Of a DNA stretch of 16,513 nucleotides, positions 1 through 6,654 are shown piece after piece. Within the stretch, counting starts at the first letter, position 1; every line of letters starts with the position of its first letter. The notes under the pieces were generated by a model. That model was not told where the DNA came from. It did no database searches and saw only the letters and a list, made by a program, of their open reading frames with translations. Source of the DNA: an uncultured Eubacteriales bacterium (GTDB lineage Bacteria > Bacillota > Clostridia > Oscillospirales > CAG-272); NCBI GenBank assembly GCA_900548735.1, contig URMC01000036.1, positions 1-16,513 on the forward strand, in the 5' to 3' direction. A program made the position numbers and the translations under genes.

Positions 1-1
1 T

Positions 2-1189
2 CTTGAGGTGTTGCGGCGCACCGTCCTGCGTGACCGCAGTCACGCCTCGGTCGCTTTCTGGCTCTGCTTCAACGAATGCCGCTTTACCCCGAAATTTCTT
101 GTCGACAGCGCGGCACTCTGCCGCGCGCTGGATCCGACCCGTCCCGTTTCGGGTGCAAACTGTATGAGCGACGAGGAGACCCTGCATTATTACAACCTCT
201 GCGGCTTCGATTTTTACACCATGCACCCGTATGCCCCCTCCTTTGACCGCGCGGCAAAATCGGCGGAAATCCTTTGCGACAAGCCGCTGGTCTTCACCGA
301 ATGGGGCGGGCGATACGTGCAGGACAACCCGGGGCTTTTGCGGAGTTTTATCGGAGAAATGCAAAGGCTTGCACACGCGCCGGAGGGCAAGCCGCACCTT
401 GCGGGGGCTTTTTTCTGGTGTTTTGCCGAGATACACGAGGTGGGGCGCGTGCGTCACTCCTGCATCGACGGAATTCTCAAAGAGGGGCTGGTCACCATAG
501 ACCGCAAACCCACCATGATCTTTAACGTGTTCCGGGAAGCGTGGAAAAGCGAGGAAGCCATCCGCCCCGCCTCCTCTTATTACGGCTATACCCCGCTTGC
601 CGCGGTGGATGGCGTTCCGCTTCGCGGGAGCGGCGGAGCGGACTTTTCTGCCGTATGCGAAAAAGCCGGGGAGAGTGTGCCGGAATCCTATATCCATATG
701 AGAAAGCGGCAGATTGAGGTGGGACCCCGCCTGCAAAAAGAAGAACAGCCGGGGCTGTATGCCGTGCCGCTGGTAGCGGCGCAGGGCGCACCCGTTGTTT
801 TTACGGGGGACACCGCGGCAACCGCGCTCACGGTGGCAGGGCTGGTCACGGTGCCGGGCGGCTATCCTATCCGCGGGGCATACGGGGGGCAGATTGCGGA
901 AATGACCGTGTACCCGGAAGAGGGAGAACCCTTACGCGTTCCGTTGCGCAACGGAATGGAGATTACCACGGTATTCCGCACACTCGGCTCCTCCCGCATC
1001 CGCCCGGTGACGCAGTGTGCCGCGCCGTTTGCCGTTTTTCACTATGACCTTAATTTTGAAGACTACCTGTTGCAGTATCTTACCTTGCCTCTTCCGGCAG
1101 GGAGCCGCGTGCGGCGGGTGGAATTTTCGGTTCGGAGCCAAGAGGATCTTTTGCTCCTTTACGGCGTCTGGGCAAAGCAGCCGGAGTAA
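2..1189 (+). CDS. Glycoside hydrolase family 2 enzyme, 3' part (5' end outside window)
   Basis: This is the C-terminal part of a GH2 enzyme (beta-galactosidase/beta-glucuronidase type), which hydrolyses terminal beta-linked sugars. The reading frame is open to the left edge, so the gene starts upstream; the GTG at position 8 is not a credible start because it lies inside the catalytic barrel. The segment RDRSHASVAFW followed by CFNE matches the GH2 stretch that ends in the acid/base Asn-Glu (Glu codon at 74-76). FTEWGG carries the expected nucleophile Glu (codon at 299-301). RKPTMIFNVFREAW is typical of the end of the barrel. About 180 further residues form a C-terminal region I cannot assign. 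No signal peptide can be judged. The exact sugar specificity cannot be told from this fragment. The gene is followed by a palindrome and a terminator, so it ends its transcription unit. Confidence 0.88.
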   Translation, partial: LEVLRRTVLRDRSHASVAFWLCFNECRFTPKFLVDSAALCRALDPTRPVSGANCMSDEETLHYYNLCGFDFYTMHPYAPSFDRAAKSAEILCDKPLVFTEWGGRYVQDNPGLLRSFIGEMQRLAHAPEGKPHLAGAFFWCFAEIHEVGRVRHSCIDGILKEGLVTIDRKPTMIFNVFREAWKSEEAIRPASSYYGYTPLAAVDGVPLRGSGGADFSAVCEKAGESVPESYIHMRKRQIEVGPRLQKEEQPGLYAVPLVAAQGAPVVFTGDTAATALTVAGLVTVPGGYPIRGAYGGQIAEMTVYPEEGEPLRVPLRNGMEITTVFRTLGSSRIRPVTQCAAPFAVFHYDLNFEDYLLQYLTLPLPAGSRVRRVEFSVRSQEDLLLLYGVWAKQPE

Positions 1190-1208
1190 GCAAGGGGTGC
1201 GCCCTTTT

Positions 1209-1242
1209 CCAGAGGAAACTTTTTCCAAAAAGTTTCCTCTGG
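1209..1242. repeat. 34-bp perfect palindrome, intergenic REP-like hairpin
   Basis: A 16-base arm CCAGAGGAAACTTTTT and its exact reverse complement are separated by only CC. It lies 20 bases after the stop of the glycosidase gene. It lacks a clean U-tract after the stem, so it is not a standard intrinsic terminator. A shorter related core, CTTTTTGGAAAAAG, lies in front of the BY-kinase promoter near 10467-10480, which hints at a dispersed element. A second weak stem (CGGC/GCCG) follows at 1261-1275. Confidence 0.65.
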
Positions 1243-1303
1243 ACTCCTTCAAAAACTTTTCGGCAACCGTCGCCGGATGAAATCCCGTTTCCTCCCACAA
1301 AAC

Positions 1304-1327
1304 AAAAAGGGGCAAACGCCCCTTTTT
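1304..1327. terminator. Bidirectional intrinsic terminator
   Basis: The stem AAAAAGGGGC / GCCCCTTTTT is perfect, with the loop AAAC. It has T-runs on both outer sides depending on the strand, so it can end the rightward glycosidase transcript and the leftward plsY-LOG transcript. It lies 10 bases beyond the LOG stop codon. Confidence 0.88.
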
Positions 1328-1337
1328 ATTTCTGTTT

Positions 1338-1886
1338 TTATTCGTCTTTTGTCGGCGCCTCAATCTCGTGAAAAACCGATTCCGGCGTTTCGCAAATACG
1401 GAAACCGTCCGCCGTGTCCTTGGAGATAAAGCCCTTGATCAGGTCGGTGCCGATGACCGAAATAATGTTATCCCAAAAGCCGTTGATGTTGTAAAGAATG
1501 ATCGGCTTGTCGTGCCGGTGCAGCACCTTCAGGGTCAGAATCTGAAAGAACTCGTCAAATGTGCCGATCCCGCCGGGCACAATCACAAATGCGTCTGCCT
1601 TTTCCTCCATGATGGTCTTGCGCTCCGCCATGGTTTCGGTCTCGATAATCTCGGTGCAACGGTCAAAAACCGGCTCCATCGTGTGGATGAAATGCGGCGT
1701 AACGCCGATAATCTTCCCATGCTCCTCTACCATGCCGCGTGCCGCGGCACCCATCAGACCGGTAGAGCCGCCGCCGAACACCATCGTGTGCCCGCGCCGG
1801 GCAATGGCACGCCCCAGCTCCTCCACCCGGTCGATGTACGCCCGGTCGATATGGTCACTGGCGGCGCCGTAAAGAGTAATGTTCAT
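1338..1886 (-). CDS. LOG family protein (nucleoside-5'-monophosphate phosphoribohydrolase-like)
   Basis: The 182-residue protein belongs to the LOG/TIGR00730 family, whose members release the base from (cytokinin-type) nucleoside 5'-monophosphates. It shows GGGSTGLMG at residues 38-46, MAERK at 85-89 and the signature PGGIGTFDE at 103-111. This gives the nucleotide-binding glycines, the Arg and the catalytic Glu expected in an active member. The length is normal for the family. The start is supported by AAAGGAG (bases 1892-1898 on the minus strand) about 5 bases upstream. It lies 28 bases behind plsY on the same strand, so the two are probably cotranscribed from the promoter at 2657-2685 and ended by the terminator at 1304-1327. 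The bacterial substrate is unknown; many such proteins were once called lysine decarboxylases, which is not supported here. Confidence 0.92.
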   Translation of the reverse strand: MNITLYGAASDHIDRAYIDRVEELGRAIARRGHTMVFGGGSTGLMGAAARGMVEEHGKIIGVTPHFIHTMEPVFDRCTEIIETETMAERKTIMEEKADAFVIVPGGIGTFDEFFQILTLKVLHRHDKPIILYNINGFWDNIISVIGTDLIKGFISKDTADGFRICETPESVFHEIEAPTKDE

Positions 1887-1914
1887 ACTTGCTCCTTTCC
1901 AGGGCTCTCCCCTG

Positions 1915-2601
1915 TCAGTGCTGTCCGCCTTCCCGCTCGCTTATGCGGGCGATCTCGGCGTCTTTGTTTTTGGTCCAGAAATAGCTCAGGTGCATTTCCT
2001 TGCCTGCCAGAATCCGTTTCACGTTCTGAATATGCCGCAAAAGGATTACCACAGAGGCAATCGCAAGAATCCCCGCGCCGATCCAGCCGCCCTCGGCGTG
2101 CAACAGCCAGCCGAGCTTTCCGCTGCCGAAAAAGCCGTAGCACAGCGGCACAATCACTGCCGCGGTCATCGGAATCACGCAGATATAATCCAGCACGATT
2201 GCCAGTCCCACCTCAATCACCAGCAGGGCGAGGAAAAGGCGCCAGTCAATCCCGATGATGACCCCGGCAATGCAGGCAAGCCCCTTGCCGCCGCGGAATT
2301 TCATATACGCGGGGCAAATATGCCCGATAATGCAGGCGGTGCCCGCAATTACGGAGGCGTATACCATCTGCCGGAAAATCAGCGGGGCACAAAGATAAGC
2401 CGTTGTCGCTTTGGCAATGTCAAATACAGCGCTGAACACACCGACTTTTTTGCCCATCAGAATCATGGCATTGGAGGCGCCGGCATTGCCGGAGCCTTTT
2501 TTGCGGATGTCAAAGCCGCGCGTTTTGCCGATAATGTAAGAGGGGTTAATCCCCCCGATCACATAACCGAACAGCACGCAAAGAATATACCGAACAATCA
2601 T
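1915..2601 (-). CDS. plsY: Acyl-phosphate:glycerol-3-phosphate acyltransferase PlsY
   Basis: PlsY is an integral membrane enzyme that moves an acyl group from acyl-phosphate to glycerol-3-phosphate, the first step of phospholipid synthesis in most bacteria. The 228 residues contain all three conserved blocks: GSGNAGASN at 36-44, GHICPAYMKFRGGKG at 93-107, and RHIQNVKRILAGKE at 189-202. Several hydrophobic segments surround them, at about residues 2-20, 52-75, 79-97, 121-140, 143-158 and 171-188. The length is slightly above the usual 200-215, mostly through a polar C-terminal tail. It is the first gene of a leftward two-gene unit with the LOG gene. Its promoter reads TTGTAA-17-TACAAT, leaving a leader of roughly 50 bases. 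Confidence 0.95.
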   Translation of the reverse strand: MIVRYILCVLFGYVIGGINPSYIIGKTRGFDIRKKGSGNAGASNAMILMGKKVGVFSAVFDIAKATTAYLCAPLIFRQMVYASVIAGTACIIGHICPAYMKFRGGKGLACIAGVIIGIDWRLFLALLVIEVGLAIVLDYICVIPMTAAVIVPLCYGFFGSGKLGWLLHAEGGWIGAGILAIASVVILLRHIQNVKRILAGKEMHLSYFWTKNKDAEIARISEREGGQH

Positions 2602-2656
2602 AGAACCTCACGCGGTTGCCCCAAAGACAACCCTATTTTAAGTGATTTGTGTGTAT

Positions 2657-2685
2657 ATTGTACCATAGTTTTCTGAAAATTACAA
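2657..2685 (-). promoter_or_regulatory. Sigma-A promoter for plsY-LOG
   Basis: Read on the minus strand: -35 TTGTAA at 2685-2680, a 17-bp spacer, then -10 TACAAT at 2662-2657. The preceding TGG gives an extended -10 (TGgTACAAT). It points towards plsY. Confidence 0.75.
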
Positions 2686-2707
2686 GAAGGCGCGCAAATT
2701 TTGCCCG

Positions 2708-2905
2708 TTACTTCTCCTTATAATACAGATAACAGTGGCAAAAGCCCTCGAAATCAGGGTCTGCAATCTGGGCGCGGAACTCGGCGCACATACACTTGGT
2801 TTCGGGCGTATGCTCCCGCCGGCAGGGGCAGTAGCCCCCCGTCATCTCCAGCCCCTGCCGCACGGCTTTGACGATTTCCTTGTCCGGGTTTTCCAAAATA
2901 CGCAT
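2708..2905 (-). CDS. Ferredoxin-thioredoxin reductase catalytic-chain-like protein
   Basis: This is a 65-residue cysteine protein. Its motifs are CPC at residues 26-28, CMC at 38-40 and CHC at 56-58, followed by YLYYK, the pattern of the ferredoxin:thioredoxin reductase catalytic (beta) chain, in which a 4Fe-4S cluster and an adjacent disulfide pass electrons from ferredoxin to thioredoxin. The start was chosen at MRILENP because GGAGG (2914-2918 on the minus strand) lies 8 bases upstream; an in-frame extension to 3034 would run across the thioredoxin promoter. It is divergent from a thioredoxin gene, which fits a partner role. The spacing between the Cys pairs (9 and 15 residues) differs from the 16 and 8 I recall for plant enzymes, and the protein is shorter, so whether it reduces thioredoxin is inference. 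No clear promoter of its own is visible. Confidence 0.82.
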   Translation of the reverse strand: MRILENPDKEIVKAVRQGLEMTGGYCPCRREHTPETKCMCAEFRAQIADPDFEGFCHCYLYYKEK

Positions 2906-2922
2906 ATTTTCAACCTCCGGGA

Positions 2923-2951
2923 TTGATTTTTCATCTGGAATCGGGTATAAT
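2923..2951 (+). promoter_or_regulatory. Sigma-A promoter for the thioredoxin gene
   Basis: -35 TTGATT at 2923-2928, a 17-bp spacer, and -10 TATAAT at 2946-2951. It is followed by AAAGGAG at 2964-2970 and the thioredoxin start at 2979, leaving a leader of about 20 bases. Confidence 0.85.
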
Positions 2952-2978
2952 AAAAGCAACTGGAAAGGAGTGGTTTCA

Positions 2979-3287
2979 ATGGCTGTCAAAATGCTGAACG
3001 AAGCGTCGTTTGACGCGGCAATTACCGCAAACAAAACCGTATTGGTGGATCTTTTTGCCGAGTGGTGCGGCCCCTGCCGGATGCTTTCCCCCGTGGTGGA
3101 GGAACTGTCAAAAGAGCGCCCCGACGTGGCGTTTTATAAGGTCAATGTGGACGAGGACCCGGTGATCGCCGCGCGTTTCGGCGTGTCGTCCATCCCCACA
3201 CTGCTGTGTTTTAAGGACGGCAGACTGGCAAAAACCTCGGTCGGTTTTTGCACCAAAGAAGAGATCGAAGCACTGCTATCAGTATAA
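2979..3287 (+). CDS. trxA: Thioredoxin
   Basis: The 102-residue cytosolic thioredoxin carries the active site WCGPC at residues 29-33 and the cis-proline loop SIPT with Pro73. The length and the beta-alpha order match classical thioredoxins. The start at MAVKM is fixed by AAAGGAG at 2964-2970 and by the promoter just upstream; longer in-frame versions would begin before that promoter. Two extra cysteines are present (Cys77 and Cys91). The gene is divergent from an FTR-like Cys protein, suggesting that ferredoxin rather than NADPH may supply its electrons (inference). No terminator follows it, so transcription may run into the DUF1858 gene. Confidence 0.93.
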   Translation: MAVKMLNEASFDAAITANKTVLVDLFAEWCGPCRMLSPVVEELSKERPDVAFYKVNVDEDPVIAARFGVSSIPTLLCFKDGRLAKTSVGFCTKEEIEALLSV

Positions 3288-3314
3288 CAGATCGACAAAA
3301 TAAAGTAAAGACGG

Positions 3315-3343
3315 TTGACAAAAGAAACCCGCGCGGTTATAAT
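3315..3343 (+). promoter_or_regulatory. Consensus sigma-A promoter for DUF1858-nif3
   Basis: This is a full consensus match: TTGACA at 3315-3320, a 17-bp spacer, TATAAT at 3338-3343. Transcription should begin near 3350. Confidence 0.9.
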
Positions 3344-3353
3344 ATTTTTGATA

Positions 3354-3378
3354 GCCGGCGGGGGAGACCCCCTTCGGC
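3354..3378 (+). other. 5'-leader hairpin of the DUF1858 mRNA
   Basis: GGGGG (3360-3364), AGA, CCCCC (3368-3372) forms a strong stem, flanked by GCCG (3354-3357) and CGGC (3375-3378), which can extend it. It would sit at the extreme 5' end of the predicted transcript, ahead of the ribosome site AGGAG at 3391-3395. It may protect the mRNA end; there is no T-run, so it is not a terminator. Confidence 0.55.
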
Positions 3379-3403
3379 GGACCCGGAAAAAGGAGATACG
3401 AAT

Positions 3404-3604
3404 ATGAAAATTACAAAAGAGACCGTTATCGGTGAAGTGCTGGATTTCAACCCCGATACCGCACAGTTTTTCTTTGAGATCGGCATGCACTGCCTCGGCT
3501 GCCCCCACTCCCGCGGGGAGTCGATTGAGGAGGCATGCATGGTGCACGGCACCGACGCCGCGGCGCTGGTGGACAAGCTGAACGCATTTCTCGGCAACAA
3601 GTAA
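3404..3604 (+). CDS. DUF1858 domain protein, small Cys protein
   Basis: A 66-residue protein that is almost entirely one DUF1858 domain: an N-terminal helix with VIGEVLDFNP, then GMHCLGCPHS with a CxxC pair, then a helical end with HGTDAAALVDKLNAFL. The family is small, cytosolic and found in anaerobes; its function is not established, and the CxxC suggests a redox or metal role. The start is fixed by AAAAAGGAG ending at 3395, 8 bases upstream. It has a perfect consensus promoter and a stable hairpin leader, so high expression is likely. Its stop codon overlaps the start of the next gene (TAATG), so the two are translationally coupled. Confidence 0.88.
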   Translation: MKITKETVIGEVLDFNPDTAQFFFEIGMHCLGCPHSRGESIEEACMVHGTDAAALVDKLNAFLGNK

Positions 3605-4374
3605 TGATGACGGTTGCGGAATTATACCGTGCGCTGTCCGAAAAGATTCCGGCAAGCTATTCGGCATCTTTTGACAACGACGGGCTTTCCTGCTGCCCGG
3701 ACGGGACACGGCGCGTGCGCCGTGTCCTTGTTGCGCTTGATGCAACCGAAGAAAATGTCCGCGTGGCGGTGAGAGGAAATTATGACGTATTGCTGACTCA
3801 TCACCCGATGATTTTCTCCCCCCTCCGCGCGCTGACGGAGGAAGAAACCGTGCCGCGCAAACTGCTGGCGCTGGTCCATGCCGGGGTCGCTGCCATGGCG
3901 TTTCACACCAGGCTTGACGCAATCCCCGGCGGGGTCAACGACGTGTTGGCGGAACTGTTTGACCTGACGGACGTGACCCCCTTCGGCGTTGCCGGAGAGC
4001 CGCTTTGCGGGCGCGTCGGCAATCTGCCGCGGGAGACGGAAGCCGAGGACTTTGCGGCGCTGGTGAGGGAAAAACTGCGCACGTCTGCGGTCGTTCTTGC
4101 CGGGGGCGGCAAAATCCGCCGTGTGGCGGTGCTGGGCGGAGAGGGCAAAGACGACATCGGCGCGGCGCGCGCCGCAGGTGCCGACCTCTTTCTTTCCGGG
4201 CGCCTTGGCTACCACCGGATGCTGGACGCACCGGAGGACGGGATGTGCATGATTGAGGCGGGTCACTACGCCACGGAAGCGCCGGTGCTCTACCGCCTTG
4301 CCGACTGGGTGCGGAATTTGGTGCCGGAGGCGGAAGTCAACGTGACGGATCGCGCGACCCTGCGGTTCATTTAA
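3604..4374 (+). CDS. Nif3-like dinuclear metal centre protein
   Basis: A 256-residue member of the NIF3/YbgI (DUF34) family of toroidal hexamers with a two-metal site. Recognised elements are DNDGL near residue 24, THHPMIF with His66-His67, HTRLDAIPGGVND with His101 and Asp105, SGRLGYH near 198-204, and GHYATE with His221 and Glu225. The reference motifs as I remember them are HTNLD and TGDxxYH, so Arg103 and Arg200 are unusual substitutions close to the metal site. The start at 3604 overlaps the DUF1858 stop and has no Shine-Dalgarno sequence of its own, pointing to coupling; ATG at 3607 is an equal alternative. Low-GC Firmicutes usually place this gene behind trmK, which is absent here. A role as a GTP cyclohydrolase 1 type 2 homologue is a database name, not evidence. 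Confidence 0.9.
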   Translation: MMTVAELYRALSEKIPASYSASFDNDGLSCCPDGTRRVRRVLVALDATEENVRVAVRGNYDVLLTHHPMIFSPLRALTEEETVPRKLLALVHAGVAAMAFHTRLDAIPGGVNDVLAELFDLTDVTPFGVAGEPLCGRVGNLPRETEAEDFAALVREKLRTSAVVLAGGGKIRRVAVLGGEGKDDIGAARAAGADLFLSGRLGYHRMLDAPEDGMCMIEAGHYATEAPVLYRLADWVRNLVPEAEVNVTDRATLRFI

Positions 4375-4424
4375 CCCCTATATGTAATGAGAAACCCGCG
4401 TTTTGGCGCGGAAAGGAGACCGAT

Positions 4425-5090
4425 ATGACCTACGTAATTTCCGACCTGAACGGCAACCTTGCCAAATTCCGGGCGCTGACCGAAAAACTCTCCCTTGCCG
4501 ATGACGACGTGCTGTATGTGCTGGGCGACAGCGCCGATTACGGAGAACAGACCGTAGAACTGCTGACCGATATGAGCATGCGCGCCAACGTGTACCCCGT
4601 GGCGGGCGACCATGATTTTACCGCGCTGAAAATGCTGACCGGCTTTGAGAAAATGCTGAAAAGCGGCGCCACGCCAGACCCGGAGTTTGCCGCGGATATG
4701 ATGGCATGGGCGGCGGACGGCGGCAAAGTTACGCTGGATGGCTACCGCGCGCTGGACGAGGACATGCGCGAGGGGATTCTGGACTACCTTTCCGAGTTTT
4801 CCCTTTTTGAAGAAGCCACGGTGAACGGCAAGGACTATGTGCTGGTTCATGCCGGAATCGGCGGGTTTGACCCCGCGCTCTCGCCGGACGAATACGAGCC
4901 GGAAGATTTCTTTGTGCCGGCAAAACCGGGGGAGCGTTTTTATCCGGGCAAAACGTTGATTGTGGGCGGCGCGCCCACCGGCGGAAAGATCGAACGGGAA
5001 GAAGGGCTGATCCGCATCAACTGCGGTCTGCGCGAAACCGGCGTGCTGGGGTGCCTGTGCCTGGAAACCGGCGAGGAAATTTATGTCTGA
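4425..5090 (+). CDS. Metallophosphoesterase-like protein with altered metal-site residues
   Basis: This 221-residue protein has the calcineurin-like phosphoesterase layout in order: SDLNGN at 6-11, GDSADYG at 34-40, GDHD at 61-64, VHAGI at 141-145 and GGAPTGG at 181-187. The usual family motifs are DxHG, GDxxDRG, GNHD/E, (V)HAG and GHTP. Asp7, Asp35, His63 and His142 are therefore kept. The His of DxH is Asn9, the Arg of DRG is Tyr39, the Asn of GNH is Asp62, and the His of GHT is Gly182. The gene is intact and has a good ribosome site (AAAGGAG at 4412-4418). It overlaps the downstream RlmD gene by 8 bases, so the two are translationally coupled. It may be an inactive or repurposed phosphatase; its substrate or partner is unknown. 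Confidence 0.82.
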   Translation: MTYVISDLNGNLAKFRALTEKLSLADDDVLYVLGDSADYGEQTVELLTDMSMRANVYPVAGDHDFTALKMLTGFEKMLKSGATPDPEFAADMMAWAADGGKVTLDGYRALDEDMREGILDYLSEFSLFEEATVNGKDYVLVHAGIGGFDPALSPDEYEPEDFFVPAKPGERFYPGKTLIVGGAPTGGKIEREEGLIRINCGLRETGVLGCLCLETGEEIYV

Positions 5091-6486
5091 GCCGAATATC
5101 CCCCATAACGGTGTGAAAAAAGGGCAGTTGTTTGACCTTGACATCACCGACCTCAACAATTTGGGGCACGGCGTGGGTCACCTGCCGGACGGACGCACCG
5201 TTTTTGTGGCAGGCGCCGTGGCGGGAGACCGCGTGCGCGCACAGATCATCAAAGTCAATAAAACCTATGCCGCGGCGCGCCTTGATTTTCTGATTACCCC
5301 CTCCACGTGGCGCGAAAACGACTTTTGTAACGCCCCTGCCGGGTGCGGCGGGTGCGTGTATCGGAACCTTCGCTATGACCGCGAGTTGGAACTCAAACGC
5401 GAGGGGCTGGTACACACGTTCCGCAAAGCGGGGCTGCCGGATACGGTGATTGAGCCGGTGAGAACCACCGGGCAGCCGCGGGGCTACCGCAACAAGGCGG
5501 AGTACCCCATTGCCGAGGGCAAAGAGGGGCTTTACGGTGGATTTTATGCCGCAAAGAGCCACCGTGTGACAGCCGGGGCGTGTTGCAGCCTGCAACCCGC
5601 GGTTTTCGGCGAAATCCTGACCGAAAGTTGCCGTTTTTTTACCGCACGCGGCGTGCACGCTTATGACGAAACCACCGGCAAAGGACTGTTGCGGCATCTC
5701 TATCTGAGGGAAGCCAAGGGCACCAGCGGCATTTTCGTGTGCCCGGTCATCTGCGGCAAATCTCTGCCCGATGAGGCGGGATATGTGCGGATGATCCGGG
5801 AAAAATTCCCGCAGGTGACCGGCATTGCCCTCAACCGTAACGAAAAAAACACCAACCTCATTTTAGGGCGGGAATACCGCACGCTGTGGGGGGAAATTGA
5901 CCTGACCGACACGCTGTGCGATCTTCGTTTCCGCATTGCGCCGGGCGCTTTTTATCAGGTCAATCACGACGCGGCGGAGCTTCTCTATCACATCGCCGCC
6001 GAGCGCGCGGGGCTGACCGGCAACGAATTGTTGCTGGATCTTTACTGCGGTGCCGGCACCATCGGGCTTTCGATGGCGGCAAAAGCGCGGGAGGTCATCG
6101 GGATTGAAATCGTGCCAGAAGCCGTGGAGTGTGCCCGCGCCAACGCCGCGGCAAACGGCATTGCAAACGCCTCCTTTTACTGCGGGGACGCCGGGGATAC
6201 CGAAGCCCTTTTCGCCGCGGCGGAAAAAGCGCGCGGCAAAATCACCCCGGACGTGGTGATTTTGGACCCCCCGCGCAAAGGGTGCGAGGAGAAACTGCTT
6301 CGGTTTCTTGCCGCAAGGCAAATCAAACGCATTGTATACATTTCCTGCGGCCCGGACGCACTGGCAAGAGACGCGGCGCGCCTGGTTTCCCTCGGCTACC
6401 GGATGGGCGCCGTAACCCCGGTAGACCTCTTCCCCCGCACCGGGCACGTAGAGTGCGTAGTATTGATGTCAAAGAAAGAAAAATAA
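5083..6486 (+). CDS. rlmD: 23S rRNA (uracil-C5)-methyltransferase, RlmD/RlmCD type
   Basis: The 467-residue protein methylates C5 of uracil in 23S rRNA (U1939, possibly also U747 as in Bacillus RlmCD) using S-adenosylmethionine. It has an N-terminal TRAM-type RNA-binding domain (about 10-70) and iron-sulfur cysteines C82, C88 and C91 (CxxxxxCGGC), with a fourth near C168. The SAM site is LLDLYCGAGTIGLS around 317-330, followed by DPPRKGC at 395-401. The catalytic Cys422 is in YISCGP, and VDLFPRTGHVECV lies at the C-terminus. All key residues are present. The ATG overlaps the end of the phosphoesterase-like gene by 8 bases and has no strong ribosome site of its own. TrmFO-independent tRNA m5U activity (TrmA) is an alternative but less likely with an Fe-S motif. 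It is the last gene before the AT-rich island. Confidence 0.92.
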   Translation: MSEPNIPHNGVKKGQLFDLDITDLNNLGHGVGHLPDGRTVFVAGAVAGDRVRAQIIKVNKTYAAARLDFLITPSTWRENDFCNAPAGCGGCVYRNLRYDRELELKREGLVHTFRKAGLPDTVIEPVRTTGQPRGYRNKAEYPIAEGKEGLYGGFYAAKSHRVTAGACCSLQPAVFGEILTESCRFFTARGVHAYDETTGKGLLRHLYLREAKGTSGIFVCPVICGKSLPDEAGYVRMIREKFPQVTGIALNRNEKNTNLILGREYRTLWGEIDLTDTLCDLRFRIAPGAFYQVNHDAAELLYHIAAERAGLTGNELLLDLYCGAGTIGLSMAAKAREVIGIEIVPEAVECARANAAANGIANASFYCGDAGDTEALFAAAEKARGKITPDVVILDPPRKGCEEKLLRFLAARQIKRIVYISCGPDALARDAARLVSLGYRMGAVTPVDLFPRTGHVECVVLMSKKEK

Positions 6487-6638
6487 GTGCCAGAAAGTGG
6501 CGTATTTCCGGGATTTTTCGGAAGTTGGGATGAAAGGCCTAACCTCAGAAGAGGCTCGGTTTTATTATATGGAAACATATCTACTCCGAAAATGTGTGGA
6601 GGGTTGTAACCTCGGATTAGATAACGCAAATTGAGTGT

Positions 6639-6654
6639 GTGGATTAGATGTTAG
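6639..6654 (+). repeat. 16-bp direct repeat, copy 1
   Basis: GTGGATTAGATGTTAG is repeated exactly at 6724-6739, 85 bases later. The inner GGATTAGAT also occurs a third time at 6614-6622. Copy 1 contains the ATG of the first small gene of the island. Confidence 0.6.

Noticed and set aside
3134..5697. Several 200-260-codon minus-strand frames opposite thioredoxin, nif3, the phosphoesterase-like gene and rlmD
   Set aside because: All are shadows of plus-strand genes that carry conserved motifs and ribosome sites.
6541..6566. Terminator after rlmD (CCTC-AGAA-GAGG followed by T-rich bases)
   Set aside because: The stem is only four base pairs and the T-run is not adjacent, so support is too weak to annotate.
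6569..6634. A 21-codon frame beginning METYLLRKC
   Set aside because: It has no ribosome site, no motif and no coupling to a neighbour.
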